A DNA stretch of 64,000 nucleotides, taken from the NCBI RefSeq assembly GCF_021462225.1, contig NC_061802.1, forward strand, positions 8,079,859-8,143,858. Reading direction: 5' to 3'. How positions within the stretch are numbered: position 1 is the first letter of the stretch; the number at the start of each line of letters is the position of its first letter. The stretch is from Girardinichthys multiradiatus. Taxonomy: Eukaryota > Chordata > Actinopteri > Cyprinodontiformes > Goodeidae. This document shows positions 1 to 10,352 of this stretch, piece by piece. The notes below the pieces were generated by a model, which was not told where the DNA came from, did not search any database, and saw only the letters and a program-made list of their open reading frames with translations. The position numbers and the translations under genes were made by a program.

Positions 1-785
1 GTTGGTCTGTCTGAGGAGCGGAGAGCAGATTATCATAGTATGTGGCTTCTCTTGAGAAACGCATTTGTTATAAATTGGAAGTTTTTTTGATCTACAGATT
101 TGTTAAACACATAGCGGAACAAAGTTCTGCCTCATCTCTATGAGCGTCAGCAGCGCTTACAGTAGCTTCCCATCGTTAGCTACTGTAGACAAGACAGCTA
201 ACAGTCCTGAATTAACGGTTTTCAATTCATTCCAGTTTAGCCCCTTTGAGGATGGGACATCAATCAGACACGATTTTTCATGCCAGAATATATCCGTACA
301 TAAATCCATTACAACATTCTGTTAGCATTCAGTGTAATCTGAAAGTAGCCGCTAGCAGTGTCGCTGACTGTCTGGGTGGGTCTGAGCATCTTCTGCCGCT
401 ACAGCTAACGAGCGGTTAGCTCTGAGGAGCCAGGCTTACTGGGCCTCCTTCGGAGAGTTTTCCCCGCAGCGGTGGAGGGAGACCCACGAGAAAGCGAAAA
501 GAAAAGGCGTTCAGGAGTGTTCATTTAGAGAGCTTATTTCAGAGTCTCCGGTCTTTACCTGCTAATTTTTTGGGCGAATGCGCGGCGTTCAGCCATGGCA
601 GTGGCCGCTGATGTGCTTTCACAAAATTCCCAGGCAGGCACTCCGCTCTTCACTCAAAAAACCACGGCCACAGGGACAACAGGAGAATGGGATCATTACC
701 GTAAAGACTGCAGTACTACGCAACAGAACACACCCAAGAATGAGCTTTCGCACTTTTCTATTTGCTTGTGGTTTCATTTGAACTA
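1..785. other. Unique, moderately CpG-containing sequence upstream of a Tc1 insertion
   Basis: No transposon family is recognisable here. The stretch from about 350 to 700 is richer in G+C and CpG than the rest of the window, and it contains the short candidate coding exon listed separately. It ends abruptly at the TA dinucleotide (784-785) where a Tc1 element is inserted. It could be the promoter and first exon of an unidentified gene, or the 5' part of an unrecognised repeat. Confidence 0.4.
595..700 (+). CDS. Candidate first coding exon of an unidentified gene
   Basis: I do not recognise this protein. An ATG at 595 sits in a good translation context (agccATGG) within a CpG-rich stretch and opens a frame of 35 codons beginning MAVAADVLSQ. 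The frame is rich in Thr, Ala and Gln and ends at a plausible splice donor, gtaaag, at 701. A Tc1 element begins only 85 bases further on, so a downstream exon would have to lie beyond that element. No matching second exon was found in the window on the plus strand. It could be the first exon of a gene that splices past the repeats, part of a decayed element, or chance. A second ATG at 578, in another frame, lies just upstream. Confidence 0.2.
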
Positions 786-2395
786 CTGGTCCTTCTCAAA
801 ATATTAGCATATTGTGATAAAGTTCATTATTTTCCATAATGTCATGATGAAAATTTAACATTCATATATTTTAGATTCATTGCACACTAACTGAAATATT
901 TCAGGTCTTTTATTGTCTTAATACGGATGATTTTGGCATACAGCTCATGAAAACCCAGAATTCCTATCTCACAAAATTAGCATATTTCATCCGACCAATA
1001 AAAGAAAAGTGTTTTTAATACAAAAAACGTAAACCTTCAAATAATCATGTACAGTTATACACTCAATACTTGGTCGGGAATCCTTTGGCAGAAATGACTG
1101 CTTCAATGCGGCGTGGCATGGAGGCAATCAGCCTGTGGCACTGCTGAGGTCTTATGGAGGCCCAGGATGCTTCGATAGCGGCCTTTAGCTCATCCAGAGT
1201 GTTGGGTCTTGAGTCTCTAAACTTTCTCTTCACAATATCCCACAGATTCTCTATGGGGTTCAGGTCAGGAGAGTTGGCAGGCCAATTGAGCACAGTGATA
1301 CCATGGTCAGTAAACCATTTACCAGTGGTTTTGGCACTGTGAGCAGGTGCCAGGTCGTGCTGAAAAATGAAATCTTCATCTCCATAAAGCTTTTCAGCAG
1401 ATGGAAGCATGAGGTGCTCCAAAATCTCCTGATAGCTAGCTGCATTGACCCTGCCCTTGATAAAACACAGTGGACGCACACCAGCAGCTGACACGGCACC
1501 CCAGACCATCACTGACTGTGGGTACTTGACACTGGACTTCTGGCATTTTGGCATTTCCTTCTCCCCAGTCTTCCTCCAGACTGTGGCACCTTGATTTCCG
1601 AATGACATGCAGAATTTGCTTTCATCCGAAAAAAGTACTTTGGACCACTGCGCAACAGTCCAATGCTGCTTCTCTGTAGCCCAGGTCAGGCGCTTCTGCC
1701 GCTGTTTCTGGTTCAAAAGTGGCTTGACCTGGGGAATGCGGCACCTGTAGCCCATTTCCTACACACGCCTGTGCACGGTGGCTCTGGATGTTTCTACTCC
1801 AGACTCAGTCCACTGCTTCCGCAGGTCCCCCAAGGTCTGGAATCGGCCCTTCTCCACAATCTTCCTCAGGGTCCGGTCACCTCTTCCCGTTGTGCAGCGT
1901 TTTCTGCCACACTTTTTCCTTCCCACAGACTTCCCACTGAGGTGCCTTGATACAGCACTCTGGGAACAGCCTATTCGTTCAGAAATTTCTTTCTGTTTCT
2001 TACCCTCTTGCTTGAGGGTGTCAGTAGTGGCCTTCTGGACAGCAGTCAGGTCGGCAGTCTTACCCATGATTGGGGTTTTGAGTGATGAACCAGGCTGGGA
2101 GTTTTAAAGGCCTCAGGAATCTTTTGCAGGTGTTTAGAGTTAACTCATTGATTCAGATGATTAGGTTCATAGCTCGTTTAGAGACCCTTTTAATGATATG
2201 CTAATTTTGTGAGATAGGAATTTTGGGTTTTCATGAGCTGTATGCCAAAATCATTCGTATTAAGACAATAAAAGACCTGAAATATTTCAGTTAGTGTGCC
2301 ATGAATCTAAAATATATGAATGTTAAATTTTCATCATGACATTATGGAAAATAATGAACTTTATCACAATATGCTAATATTTTGAGAAGGACCTG
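786..2395 (-). mobile_element. Full-length Tc1-like DNA transposon, copy 1 (1,610 bp)
   Basis: The element is bounded by TA dinucleotides (784-785 and 2396-2397), the Tc1/mariner target duplication. It has about 200-bp terminal inverted repeats (786-985 and 2196-2395) that differ at only a few positions. One difference is at the second base: the left end reads CTGGTCC and the inverted right end CAGGTCC. The interior encodes a transposase on the minus strand. A second copy of exactly the same length lies at 17292-18901 in the opposite orientation. Long, nearly perfect TIRs and an intact outline suggest a fairly recent insertion. Confidence 0.93.
1063..2067 (-). pseudogene. Tc1-like transposase, broken by one in-frame stop (copy 1)
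   Basis: This would be the DNA-cutting and joining enzyme of the element. Codons 1-102 carry the N-terminal helix-turn-helix region (SERIGCSQSAVSRHL). An in-frame TAG follows at 1759-1761, and the frame then continues, uninterrupted and in phase, for another 231 residues. The second part carries the catalytic domain: first Asp in FSDESKF, second Asp in FQHDLAPAH, and Glu in NPIENLW, 34 residues after the second Asp (DD34E). The total, about 334 codons, is normal for Tc1 transposases. Only the TAG prevents a full-length product, and the same TAG occurs in copy 2. An ATG two codons past the stop (1753-1755) could in principle start the catalytic part alone, which would lack the DNA-binding domain. 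Confidence 0.9.
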
Positions 2396-2397
2396 TA

Positions 2398-3239
2398 TAA
2401 TCGGATTTTTAGCTATAATCAGAAATTTACTATAATCGGAATTAGAATACTTACTTTCATTTTCCTTGTGGGATATTATGTGATGAAAGAAAGAAAGAAA
2501 GAAAGAAAGAAAGAGACTGATTTTTAAAAATATTAAATATGATTATTAATATTATTATTGTAAAAAAAGTATATGTGTGACTCAAACAACTCAAATTGTT
2601 CAAGAAATTTACAAATACAAATCTGATTCTGCAAATGTTACTTGGGAAATTATATACATTTAAAGTACAGCACTTGTAAATAAGTAATTTTGCACTCAGC
2701 TGTTTGCATAATGTGTAAAAATACAAAAGTTACATATCCACAAAGCCTAGAAATCAATTTAATTAAGGATTAAAGCTGACAACCTTAAACCTGATACATA
2801 TTTACTGTGAGCAAAAATATATAAGGTAAACAAGTAAAAGCATTTTTTCCTTCTTCATAAAATTGTTGGTCTCAGCAAGATCTGGGAAAATAGATGACAG
2901 GATAAATTATTGGCCCATAGAGTGAACTGGGATTTCATCCATGGTCTTGGAACAGACTGCATTGCTTAGGATGAACCAATTTGACTTAAAAGCTGAGCAC
3001 AATACAGATGTGTATTTTTTCTCTAAATAAAATTTGAAAATTGTATGAAAAGCAAGTTTTTATGTATTTCATTATTGATTGTAAAGCTTTTTGATCATGT
3101 GAGTTATGAAAGTTACAGGATTCCCCGAATCTTCGCTTAGGATTTTGTCCTTTTTGTACACTTATCAGTAAATGCACATTGTGGTGTAACTGTGTTTCTC
3201 TTCTTTGCAATAGGGTTAGACAAGGAAAAAAAAGTCTAT
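2398..3239. other. AT-rich intergenic sequence
   Basis: The sequence is A+T-rich with no coding capacity or recognisable repeat family, apart from the GAAA microsatellite listed separately. Confidence 0.5.
2485..2514. repeat. (GAAA)n microsatellite
   Basis: About seven uninterrupted GAAA units. Confidence 0.95.
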
Positions 3240-4110
3240 TCAGTTCAATTCAGTTTTATTTATATAGCGCCAATTCACAACACATGTTGTCTCAAGGCAC
3301 TTCACAACAGTCAGGTACATACATTCCAATTAATCCTAACCATTGAACAGTGCAGTCAGAGTTAGTTATTTATTCAAATTGGATAAAAAGTTTTTCTGTC
3401 TAAGGAAACCCAGCAGATTGCATCCAGTCAGTGACTTGCAGCATTCACTCCTCCTGGATGAGCATGTAGAGACAGTGGACAGTCACTGGCGTTGACTTTG
3501 CAACAATCCCTCATACTGAGCATGCATGTAGCAACAGTGGAGAGGAAAAACTCCCTTTTAACAGGAAGAAACCTCCAGCAGAACCAGGCTCAGTGTGAGC
3601 GGCCAACTGCCACAACCGACTTGGGGTTTGAGAGAACAGAGCAGCACTGATCCAGGAGTACTTTCTATGGGAAGGAAAAGTAACTGTTAATGGATGTAGC
3701 TCCTTTAGTCGTTTCACCTAGATAGAAAGAACAGATAAACTCTGAGCCAGTTTTCAAGGTTAGAGTCTGAAAGAGAGCACATAGAGTTAGTCACAGTTAA
3801 GCTCAGTCAATCGCCATGTCTAGGAGAGAGAAAGGGTTAAACACTAAAAGACAGGACCGTGTGGATCATCGGTAGAGGGTGAGCATTAAGTTGTTGCCTG
3901 CAGAAGCTTGGACGATTCCCCTCTTCAGAAAGGTGTCACAGGTAGACACAGAGCCAGGCCAGGTGTAGCTTCTAGGAACAGAAAAGAGAGAACAAAGTTA
4001 AAAGCTGAAATAACAGCAAATAATGCAAAATTGGAGAGTAGTGTGAGAATTTAGCGAAGAGGGTGAAAGTGGTCATTATTTCCTCCAGCAGCCTAAGCCC
4101 ATAGCAGCTT
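3240..4110 (-). mobile_element. L2-type LINE 3' region or non-autonomous derivative
   Basis: Read on the minus strand this ends in a common fish LINE 3' tail: a stretch reading roughly 'gaattggcgctatataaat' followed by AATAAAAC and repeats like TTGAA. The rest of the segment is non-coding. It includes the block around 3420-3600 (cagcattcactcctcctgga and cttttaacaggaagaaacct) that recurs as decayed copies at 21390-21690 and 31565-32200. Because a second, similar tail occurs at about 4125, this is probably a separate insertion or a tandem 3' region rather than the 3' UTR of the adjacent LINE. Confidence 0.65.
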
Positions 4111-4407
4111 AACTACACAGATAGTTTCAGTTCAGATTATTTAGTTAAACGGCGCTTATTTACAACAATGTCGTCTCAAAGCACCCCACAAAGGGTCCCA
4201 CTGATGGTCATTGTTATACTAAAAACCACAAGGATTAGGATACCTCCCTCTGTCAGACTGATCACAACCATCGGAAAAGAGAAGGGGTCACACAGGTAGC
4301 AGGTATGGAAGGTGTGTTTGCACCTCAACCATAACTGAGCCGGTTTAGGCTAAACCTGACTCCCCCTTACTCCAACCAACAGGGAGGGAGGAAGGCTCCC
4401 TGATAAC

Positions 4408-7400
4408 CTAAGCTTTATCAAAAAGGAAAGTTTTAAGCCTAGCCTTAAAAGTAGACAGGGTGTCTGCCTCACGGACTAAAGCTTGGAGCTGGTTCCACAG
4501 GAGAGGAGCCTGATAACTAAAGGATCTGCCTCCCATTCTACTTCTAGAGACTCTAGGAACCACCAGTAAACCTGCAGTCTGAGAACGAAGTTCTCTGTTA
4601 GGCACATATAGAACAATCAGATCTCTGATGTATGATGGAGCTAGATCATTAAGGGCTTTATATGTGAGGAGGAGAATTTTAAATTATATTCTGGATTTAA
4701 CAGGGAGCCAATGAAGGGAAGCTAAAATAGGAGAAATATGATCTCTCTTTTTAATTTTCATCAGAACTCTTGCTGCAGCATTCTGAATCAGCTGAAGGCT
4801 TTTAACTGCATTTTGTGAACATCCTGATAGTAAAGAATTACAATAGTCCAGCCTTGAAGTAACAAATGCATGGACTAGTTTTTCAGCGTCACTCCTGGAT
4901 AGGATATTTCTAATTTTGGCAATGTTCCGGAGGTGAAAGAAGGAAATCCTAGAAACCTGTTTAATATGGGATTTAAATGACATGTCTTGGTCAAAAATAA
5001 CACCATGGTTTTTCACTTTATTGCTGGTAATAATAATAAGTAACTGACTAAGCAGTTTCTTTTTCTAAGACTCCTGTCCAAAGATGACAACTTCTGTCTT
5101 GTCTGAATTTAGAAGCAGAAAATGTAAAGTTATCCAAGTTTTTATGTCTTCAAGACATGCTTGTAGTCTATCTAACTGGTTGGGCTCATCAGGATTCATG
5201 GATAAGTAAAACTGAGTGTCATCAGCATAACAGTGAAAATTTATCCCATGCTGCCTGATAATTTGACCTATTGGAAGCATATATATAGTAAAGAGAATTG
5301 GCCCAAGTACTGAACCCTGTGGTACTCCACAATTATCCTGGAGTTTAAAGATGATTTATCATTTACATGAACAAACTGGAATCTGTCAGACAAATAAGAT
5401 TTAAACCAGCCTAGCGCTGTTCCCCTGATCCCTACAGCATATTCCAGCCTTTCTAAAAGAATATTGTGATCGACTGTATCAAATGCAGCACTGAGATCTA
5501 ACAGGACCAGTACAGACACAAGTCCATTATCTGAGGCCATAAGAATATCATTAGTGACTTTCAGCAGAGCTGTTTCAGTGCTATGAAGCCTGACTGAAAC
5601 TCTTCAAACAGGTCATTGCTGTGTAAATGCTCACACATTTGATTGGCAACTATTTTCTCAAGAATTGTAGATAAGAATGGAAGATTGGATATATGTCTGT
5701 AATTTTTCAAGTCATCTCGATCAGGCGAAGGTTTCTTAAGTAAAGGTTTAATTACAGCTACCTTAAGAGCTTATGGTACATATCCATTTACTAAAGATAG
5801 ATTAATCATATCTAAAATGGGGTTGGTAATCAGAGAGAACACTTCCTTAAATAATTTGGTTGGGATTGGGTCTAACATACAAGTTGAAGGTTTAGATGAA
5901 GCTAATATTTCTGATAACTCAGGAAGCTTCACAGGATCAAAACAGTCCAAACACAAATCAGGTTCTACAGTTACTTCCAATGTTGTCTCACTTGCTGAGG
6001 ATGAAGTAATCATCTTTGGGAGTATGTCAAAGATTTTATTTTTAATAGAATCAATTTTATTTAAGAAGAATCCCATAAAGTCATGACTGCTAAGAGCTAA
6101 GGGAATGGATGGCTCAACAGAGCTATGACTCTGTGTAAGTTTAGCAACTGTACTAAAGAGAAACCTAGGATTATTCTTGTTCTCTTCTATTAATGATGAG
6201 AAATAAGCTGTTCTGGCTTGGTGAAGTGTCTTTTTATACAACAGTAGGCTATTTTTCCAGATTAAGTAGGAATCCTCTAGGTGTGTCTAGAATCCTCCAA
6301 TTTTCTAACATTGTGCTTTAAAGTATGCAGCTCTGAATTAAACCAAGGAGCCAGCCTCCTATGAATGATTGCCTTCTTTTTCAAGGGGGCTGCATTGTCT
6401 ACTGCACCACACAATGATGAAGTAACACTATGAACAAGAGAATCAATTTGTGAAGGGGAAGAAACAGAATTATTGCCCTCCACTGTGTTTTTCTGTGATA
6501 ATGAGGAAATCAAAAGTGGAACAGATTCTTTAAAGATTGTTACAGCATTATCTGATAATGATCTAGTATAATAAAATTTTCTTTCAGGTGTGGAGTACTC
6601 GGTTAAATTAAACTCAAAGGTTATTAAGAAATGGTCAGACAGGACAGGGTTATGAGAAAATATTGTTATGTCTCTACACTCAATGCCATATGTCAGCACA
6701 AGGTCCAGAGAATGAAGAAAAAGGTGGGTAGGTTTGTTAATGTTTTGAGCAAAGCCAATTGAGTCTAAGATAGCATTAAACGCTATATTTAGGCTATCAC
6801 TTTCAACGTCAACATGAATGTTAAAATCCCCCACTATAATAACTTTATCTGTATTTAACACTAAATCAGATAAAAGGTCTGAGAACTGATCTAAAAATTG
6901 AGAGTGTTGGATGGGTGCAAAAACTTGTATTGCACCCATCCAACAGAGAGTAAGGGCCTGGTGGACGGTACAAAACAACAAACAGAAGTGGTTTTAGTGC
7001 TTTGCAATTTGGATGAGGAAAACTAAGGATTAAATATTCAAAAGAGTTGTAGCCATTGATTGGTCTGGGACTAATCAATAAATTGGACTGAAAGATGGTT
7101 GCTACTCCTCCTCCTCGCCCAGTATTTCGAGGAATGTGAAAATTTTAATAATTAGTAGGAGTTGACTCGTTTATAGTAACATAATCCTCTTGCTGCAGCC
7201 AGGTTTCTGTAAGGCAAAATAAATCAATGTGATTGTCAGAAATCAGATCACTAACTAGCAATGTCTTTGAAGAGAGAGATCTTATGTTCAGTAGGCCACA
7301 TTTAATTGTTTTATTTTTCTTTTCGGTCTGAGTTATGTTTATTTTAATGAGATTTTCCTGATTTCCTCCTTTTAGATTATTTTTTAACCTATTCAATTTT

Positions 7401-7417
7401 GGCCGTGGGCAAGACAT
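4408..7417 (-). pseudogene. L2-type LINE ORF2 (endonuclease and reverse transcriptase), broken
   Basis: ORF2 would encode the enzyme that nicks target DNA and copies the LINE RNA. Its start is the ATG at 7415-7417 (MSCPRPK). Endonuclease motifs follow in order: LNIRSL and LTETWL (7145-7417), then VGDFN and LSDHF (6277-6981). Reverse transcriptase motif A is [11 protein letters not shown] (5268-5540), and the catalytic YADD is encoded at 5218-5229, followed by TQFY as in L2/CR1 enzymes. The thumb and C-terminal region has SRLDYCNSL and ends FLFDKA at 4408. The reading frame is split into at least seven or eight pieces by frameshifts and stops. Family assignment to L2 (Maui/UnaL2-like) rests on these motifs and on the tail. 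Confidence 0.88.
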
Positions 7418-7510
7418 TGTCTTAATAGGGTAATGGGTGGGTAGCAGTACAGAAGCTGCAGAGAGGAGTATTAAACTACAACCCTGCTTCCTGGTCTGAA
7501 CCCTGGGTTG

Positions 7511-7768
7511 TCAGAGTTTTGGAGAACTAATAAATTCGGCCACATTCCTAGAAAGAAGAGCTGCTCCATCCAAAGTGGGATGGATGCCGTCTCTCCGGAT
7601 CAGACGCCAGTTATCAATGTAGCCCACATTGTTTTCTGGACACCACCTAGACAGCCAGCGGTTGAATGACAGCATGCGGCTAAACATGTCGTCACTGGTC
7701 AGATCGTGGAGGGGACCAGATAAAATTACGGAGTCAGACAGTGTTTTGGCAAAAATACTGTCAGACTG
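7511..7768 (-). pseudogene. L2-type LINE ORF1, C-terminal esterase-like part, 5' truncated
   Basis: An open stretch of 85 codons ends in a TGA at 7511-7513, 94 bases before the ORF2 start. It contains [13 protein letters not shown] followed by RRDGIHPT and GAALLSRN. The D-x-I-H-P arrangement is the C-terminal catalytic block of the SGNH-type esterase found in ORF1 of some CR1/L2 LINEs. The N-terminal part is missing: a stop lies at 7769-7771 and LINE similarity fades just beyond. The esterase is thought to act in membrane or lipid association of the retrotransposon particle; its function here is lost. Confidence 0.72.
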
Positions 7769-7794
7769 TCACTTCTTTAAAGTCTACATTAATG

Positions 7795-8640
7795 ATTCAA
7801 CAGAGCTGAGTAATGATTGTGGAACAGGATGTAGGATATAGCTGTTGGTGTCTTTTTTACCAACTTGATGCATGCAGATTATCTATTTATATATATATAT
7901 TGTCCTCATAGCACTGGCCTTTGACAGTTACTGAGCATCTTCTCTTAATAAGACTTTTATTGAGACATTAATTAAAATGCAGAGTGATATTTTGATTAGA
8001 AGTAATCAAAAGGACTTCCTGACTTTTCTCTATATAGGCTACTATATGTATTGCTTGTTTGTGCCAGTGAAGATTGTACTTTTTAATGCACATACCTCTT
8101 GTTACCTCAGTGTACACTGCTCGTTTGTTGAGGTGCTTCATTAAAAGCAGTGAGATTAAATTAATTGTACTCATTGTAAGATGCTAAGATGGAGCAGTGC
8201 AGACCAAATGTTTTTAGTGTTTCCATACCCATCTGTAGATGTATGTGCAAGTTAATGGATTCTCCAAACGACACAATTTAAAAGTTCCCAGGTGAGGTTT
8301 TATTTTAAAAGGTGGAAGCAGTGGCATGTTAGCCTGTGTGTAAATTTGTGGTCATTATGATTTTTTTTCTCTCTTATTTTTTTCCCTGTGGACCTTCATG
8401 ACCAGGGAGTTAAACGGTTAATGAAGTAAGCAAACTAAATTTATGTTTTATTCATAACTGAATATGACAAACGCCCTTGAAATAAATATTAACATCTCTT
8501 ACACCAACCTAGATAACCCAGTTAGACGTTTTGTGACGAAAACATTACATTTGACCCCGTACCCTCTTTTAGCAACATATGATGCTTGTTTTGTTTAAAA
8601 CGAAATACCGCAACAAGTTGAAATAGCCACATACGGGAAA
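7795..8640. other. Intergenic DNA upstream of atg4c
   Basis: A+T-rich sequence without coding capacity. It contains only a short AT dinucleotide run near 7885. I see no recognisable repeat. Confidence 0.4.
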
Positions 8641-8654
8641 AGAATGCGCATTAA

Positions 8655-8742
8655 ACTCCTCCCGGTCGGGCTGCCTTGGTGTATAAATCGAGCACACACC
8701 CGTTTTTTTTTTTTTTACTGAAAAACCGCGAGATCACCTGAC
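8655..8742 (+). promoter_or_regulatory. Probable atg4c core promoter with TATA box
   Basis: A GC-rich patch (ctcctcccggtcggg, 8656-8670) precedes a TATAAAT at 8682-8688. A T-run (about 8703-8716) and the sequence tcacctgac at 8734-8742 follow. The last differs by one base from the palindromic CLEAR motif core TCACGTGAC bound by TFEB/MITF factors. Position about 350 bases before the atg4c start codon fits a promoter. A start site near 8710-8720 would follow from the TATA position, but this is inferred only. Confidence 0.45.
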
Positions 8743-8810
8743 TTTACTGCCCGTACTTCCTCAAAGCGTAAACATTATTGTTCGCAAGAGAGCACAAAGT
8801 TGTACAGCAG
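8712..8810 (+). other. atg4c: Candidate non-coding first exon of atg4c
   Basis: A splice donor CAG|gtaaaa lies at 8810/8811. A good acceptor, with a pyrimidine-rich tract ending in ttgtcag, lies at 9016/9017, about 46 bases before the start codon. A spliced 5' UTR with a 206-base intron is therefore plausible; other vertebrate ATG4C genes have a non-coding first exon. The 5' boundary is a guess from the TATA position. The alternative is an unspliced leader. Confidence 0.4.
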
Positions 8811-9030
8811 GTAAAAAGGAAATGTTGCATGTTTTATGACACCATACAATGTTTAACCTTGAAGACAGAGACGCTGCTCCTCCTTGACATGAAAACAACA
8901 CTGAAGCGTTGAGGTAGCGATTTGATTACTGCAAGCTGTCATTTCTGTAGTCCCTCAAAGTGAAGTGATACAGCAGCTAAATGCTGTGTTTGTTTGTTTC
9001 TTTGAACAATTGTCAGGTTGGTGTTGCTGT

Positions 9031-9099
9031 ATGGGAATGGGTGCTTTCCCTCGTTGGTCTAAATGGAGAATAAAGGGAGCGACGAGGTGGAAAAACTGA
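9031..9099 (+). promoter_or_regulatory. Upstream ORF overlapping the atg4c start codon
   Basis: An ATG at 9031 and a second in-frame ATG at 9037 open a 22-codon frame that ends in TGA at 9097-9099, overlapping the atg4c start (9063) in another frame. The second upstream ATG has G at both -3 and +4 (a strong context), whereas the atg4c ATG has T at -3. If this stretch is in the mature leader, as both leader models predict, atg4c translation would depend on leaky scanning. Confidence 0.5.
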
Positions 9100-9138
9100 A
9101 GAAAAGCGTCTTGTCAGTGTGGCACAATTTGAAGTACA
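9063..9138 (+). CDS. atg4c: atg4c coding exon 1 (residues 1-25 and first base of 26)
   Basis: This begins a 479-residue ATG4C cysteine protease. The enzyme cuts the C-terminus of newly made ATG8-family proteins (LC3/GABARAP) to expose the glycine used for lipidation, and removes them from membranes later; it is cytosolic. The coding sequence is spread over ten exons to 27889, all joined by GT-AG introns with matching phases (76, 84, 231, 340, 71, 194, 79, 77, 120 and 168 bases, totalling 1,440). The exon encodes MENKGSDEVEKLKK and ends with NLKY before a gtaagt donor. The start is chosen because the following residues match the known ATG4C N-terminus. Assignment to ATG4C rather than ATG4D rests mainly on exons 2, 7, 8 and 10. 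The region upstream is compatible with a spliced leader. Confidence 0.9.
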
Positions 9139-9914
9139 GTAAGTAATTGTTCTGCTGGCTCACAAGACTTTCATGCAACTTCGCAGTGCTGCTGCAAATG
9201 ATTACAAAATAACGTTTCCCCAGTAAGTTACTGAATCGCCAGCTTACCAAAAATTTTATATGACCCCTGAAATATTCCAAGCAGCAGTTTATAAATACAC
9301 TGATAGATGCACTAATTGCAGTTTTTGTGTAGCCGATTTTCATTCATGATTTTAAACCAGCTCTGACCTACCGTTGAGATTTCTCACTAAGATCTCAAAT
9401 ATTTCTGAATAAATTAAAACGTACTGTATGCTTAGAAATAGGTATGTTAGCAAACTTTTTTTTATAGGAGGTGTTTAAAACAAATGATTTCATCTGAGAG
9501 AGCTTAATAAAAAAAAAAAAGTTAAATTATGCCAAGATAATTTAGCTAGATAGAGATGCACACACCAATAATTGGCCAGAGTGGAATCAGTCAAATTTTC
9601 CTTGAAGTTTTGTGGGTTCAGATTGGTGATTAGCAAATAAAAATTGTTATTGCCTAGAAAAAGGTGGATCAGTGCTTGTCTATGGTAAGGTTAAAAAACC
9701 CATTAATCTATAGTGTTCTAAAGTTATGAAAAGCTAATTTTGTAGAGGCTAAAAAAGTTGTTCTAAAGTGTAAAATCAGCTAAATTGTGTTATGAGATGA
9801 ACAAAAACTCTAAATTGCACCAGGGTCCAACATATTTGGGAGTAAAAAAATATAGGTTTATGCTCAGATTTGTTAGTTTTTAAATGAGGCATTTCAAATT
9901 ACACAACCTTTTGC

Positions 9915-10330
9915 TGCATTAAAGTTGTAAATTTGTTTTGAAGTATGTTTCTACGAACTTTGCACATTTAGAGAGGTGTTTGGTCTAAACCTATTTGGGA
10001 AAGAGCTCAAGGTCAGTCAGATTGGATGGAAATGGTCCCTGAACTTGAATTTTCAAATATTGCCATAAATTCTCAATTGGATTTAGGTCTGGACTTTAAC
10101 TAGGCCCTTTTTAATACAAGACTATCCCTTCCAAACCATTCCATTTTAGCCACGTTCTCTAACAAACCTCAGAAGGCTTCACAGAACGGCTGCATTTATA
10201 CTAAAATAAATTACAAACTGGTAGACTCTAAATGACTTAGAAGCCAGATTAAAGGGAACTGAATACATATTCATGCCACACTTTTCACATTTTCACTCAG
10301 AAGATTTTTTGCAAAACATGTACTTCCCCC
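9915..10330 (-). mobile_element. Decayed Tc1-like element remnant
   Basis: The stretch around 10066-10120 (ctcaattggatttaggtctg and aaaccattccattttagc) matches a widespread fish Tc1-type sequence, read on the minus strand as the part encoding the NPIEN region. The piece near 10250-10300 (ggaactgaatacat, ccacacttttcacattt) matches the ends of the same family. No transposase frame remains. Boundaries are approximate. Confidence 0.6.
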
Positions 10331-10352
10331 ACCCCCCCCCCCACCCCACACC
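10325..10352. repeat. C-rich tract (G-rich on minus strand)
   Basis: Runs of 6, 12 and 4 C and then CCC are separated by A or ACA. The minus strand, and not the atg4c transcript, would carry the G-runs needed for a G-quadruplex. Confidence 0.85.

Larger units (their letters stand above)
4125..7790 (-). mobile_element. L2-type non-LTR retrotransposon, 5' truncated
   Basis: Read on the minus strand the order is: ORF1 3' end (7768-7511), ORF2 start (7417), APE-type endonuclease, reverse transcriptase, C-terminal domain (ending near 4408), then a short 3' UTR ending in the tail near 4125. This is the normal L2/CR1-group layout. The 5' end is lost inside ORF1, as expected from incomplete target-primed reverse transcription. 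ORF2 has several frameshifts and stops, so the copy is dead. Confidence 0.88.

Noticed and set aside
1778..2107. 109-codon plus-strand frame, repeated on the minus strand at 17580-17909
   Set aside because: Antisense shadow of the Tc1 transposase N-terminal region in each copy.
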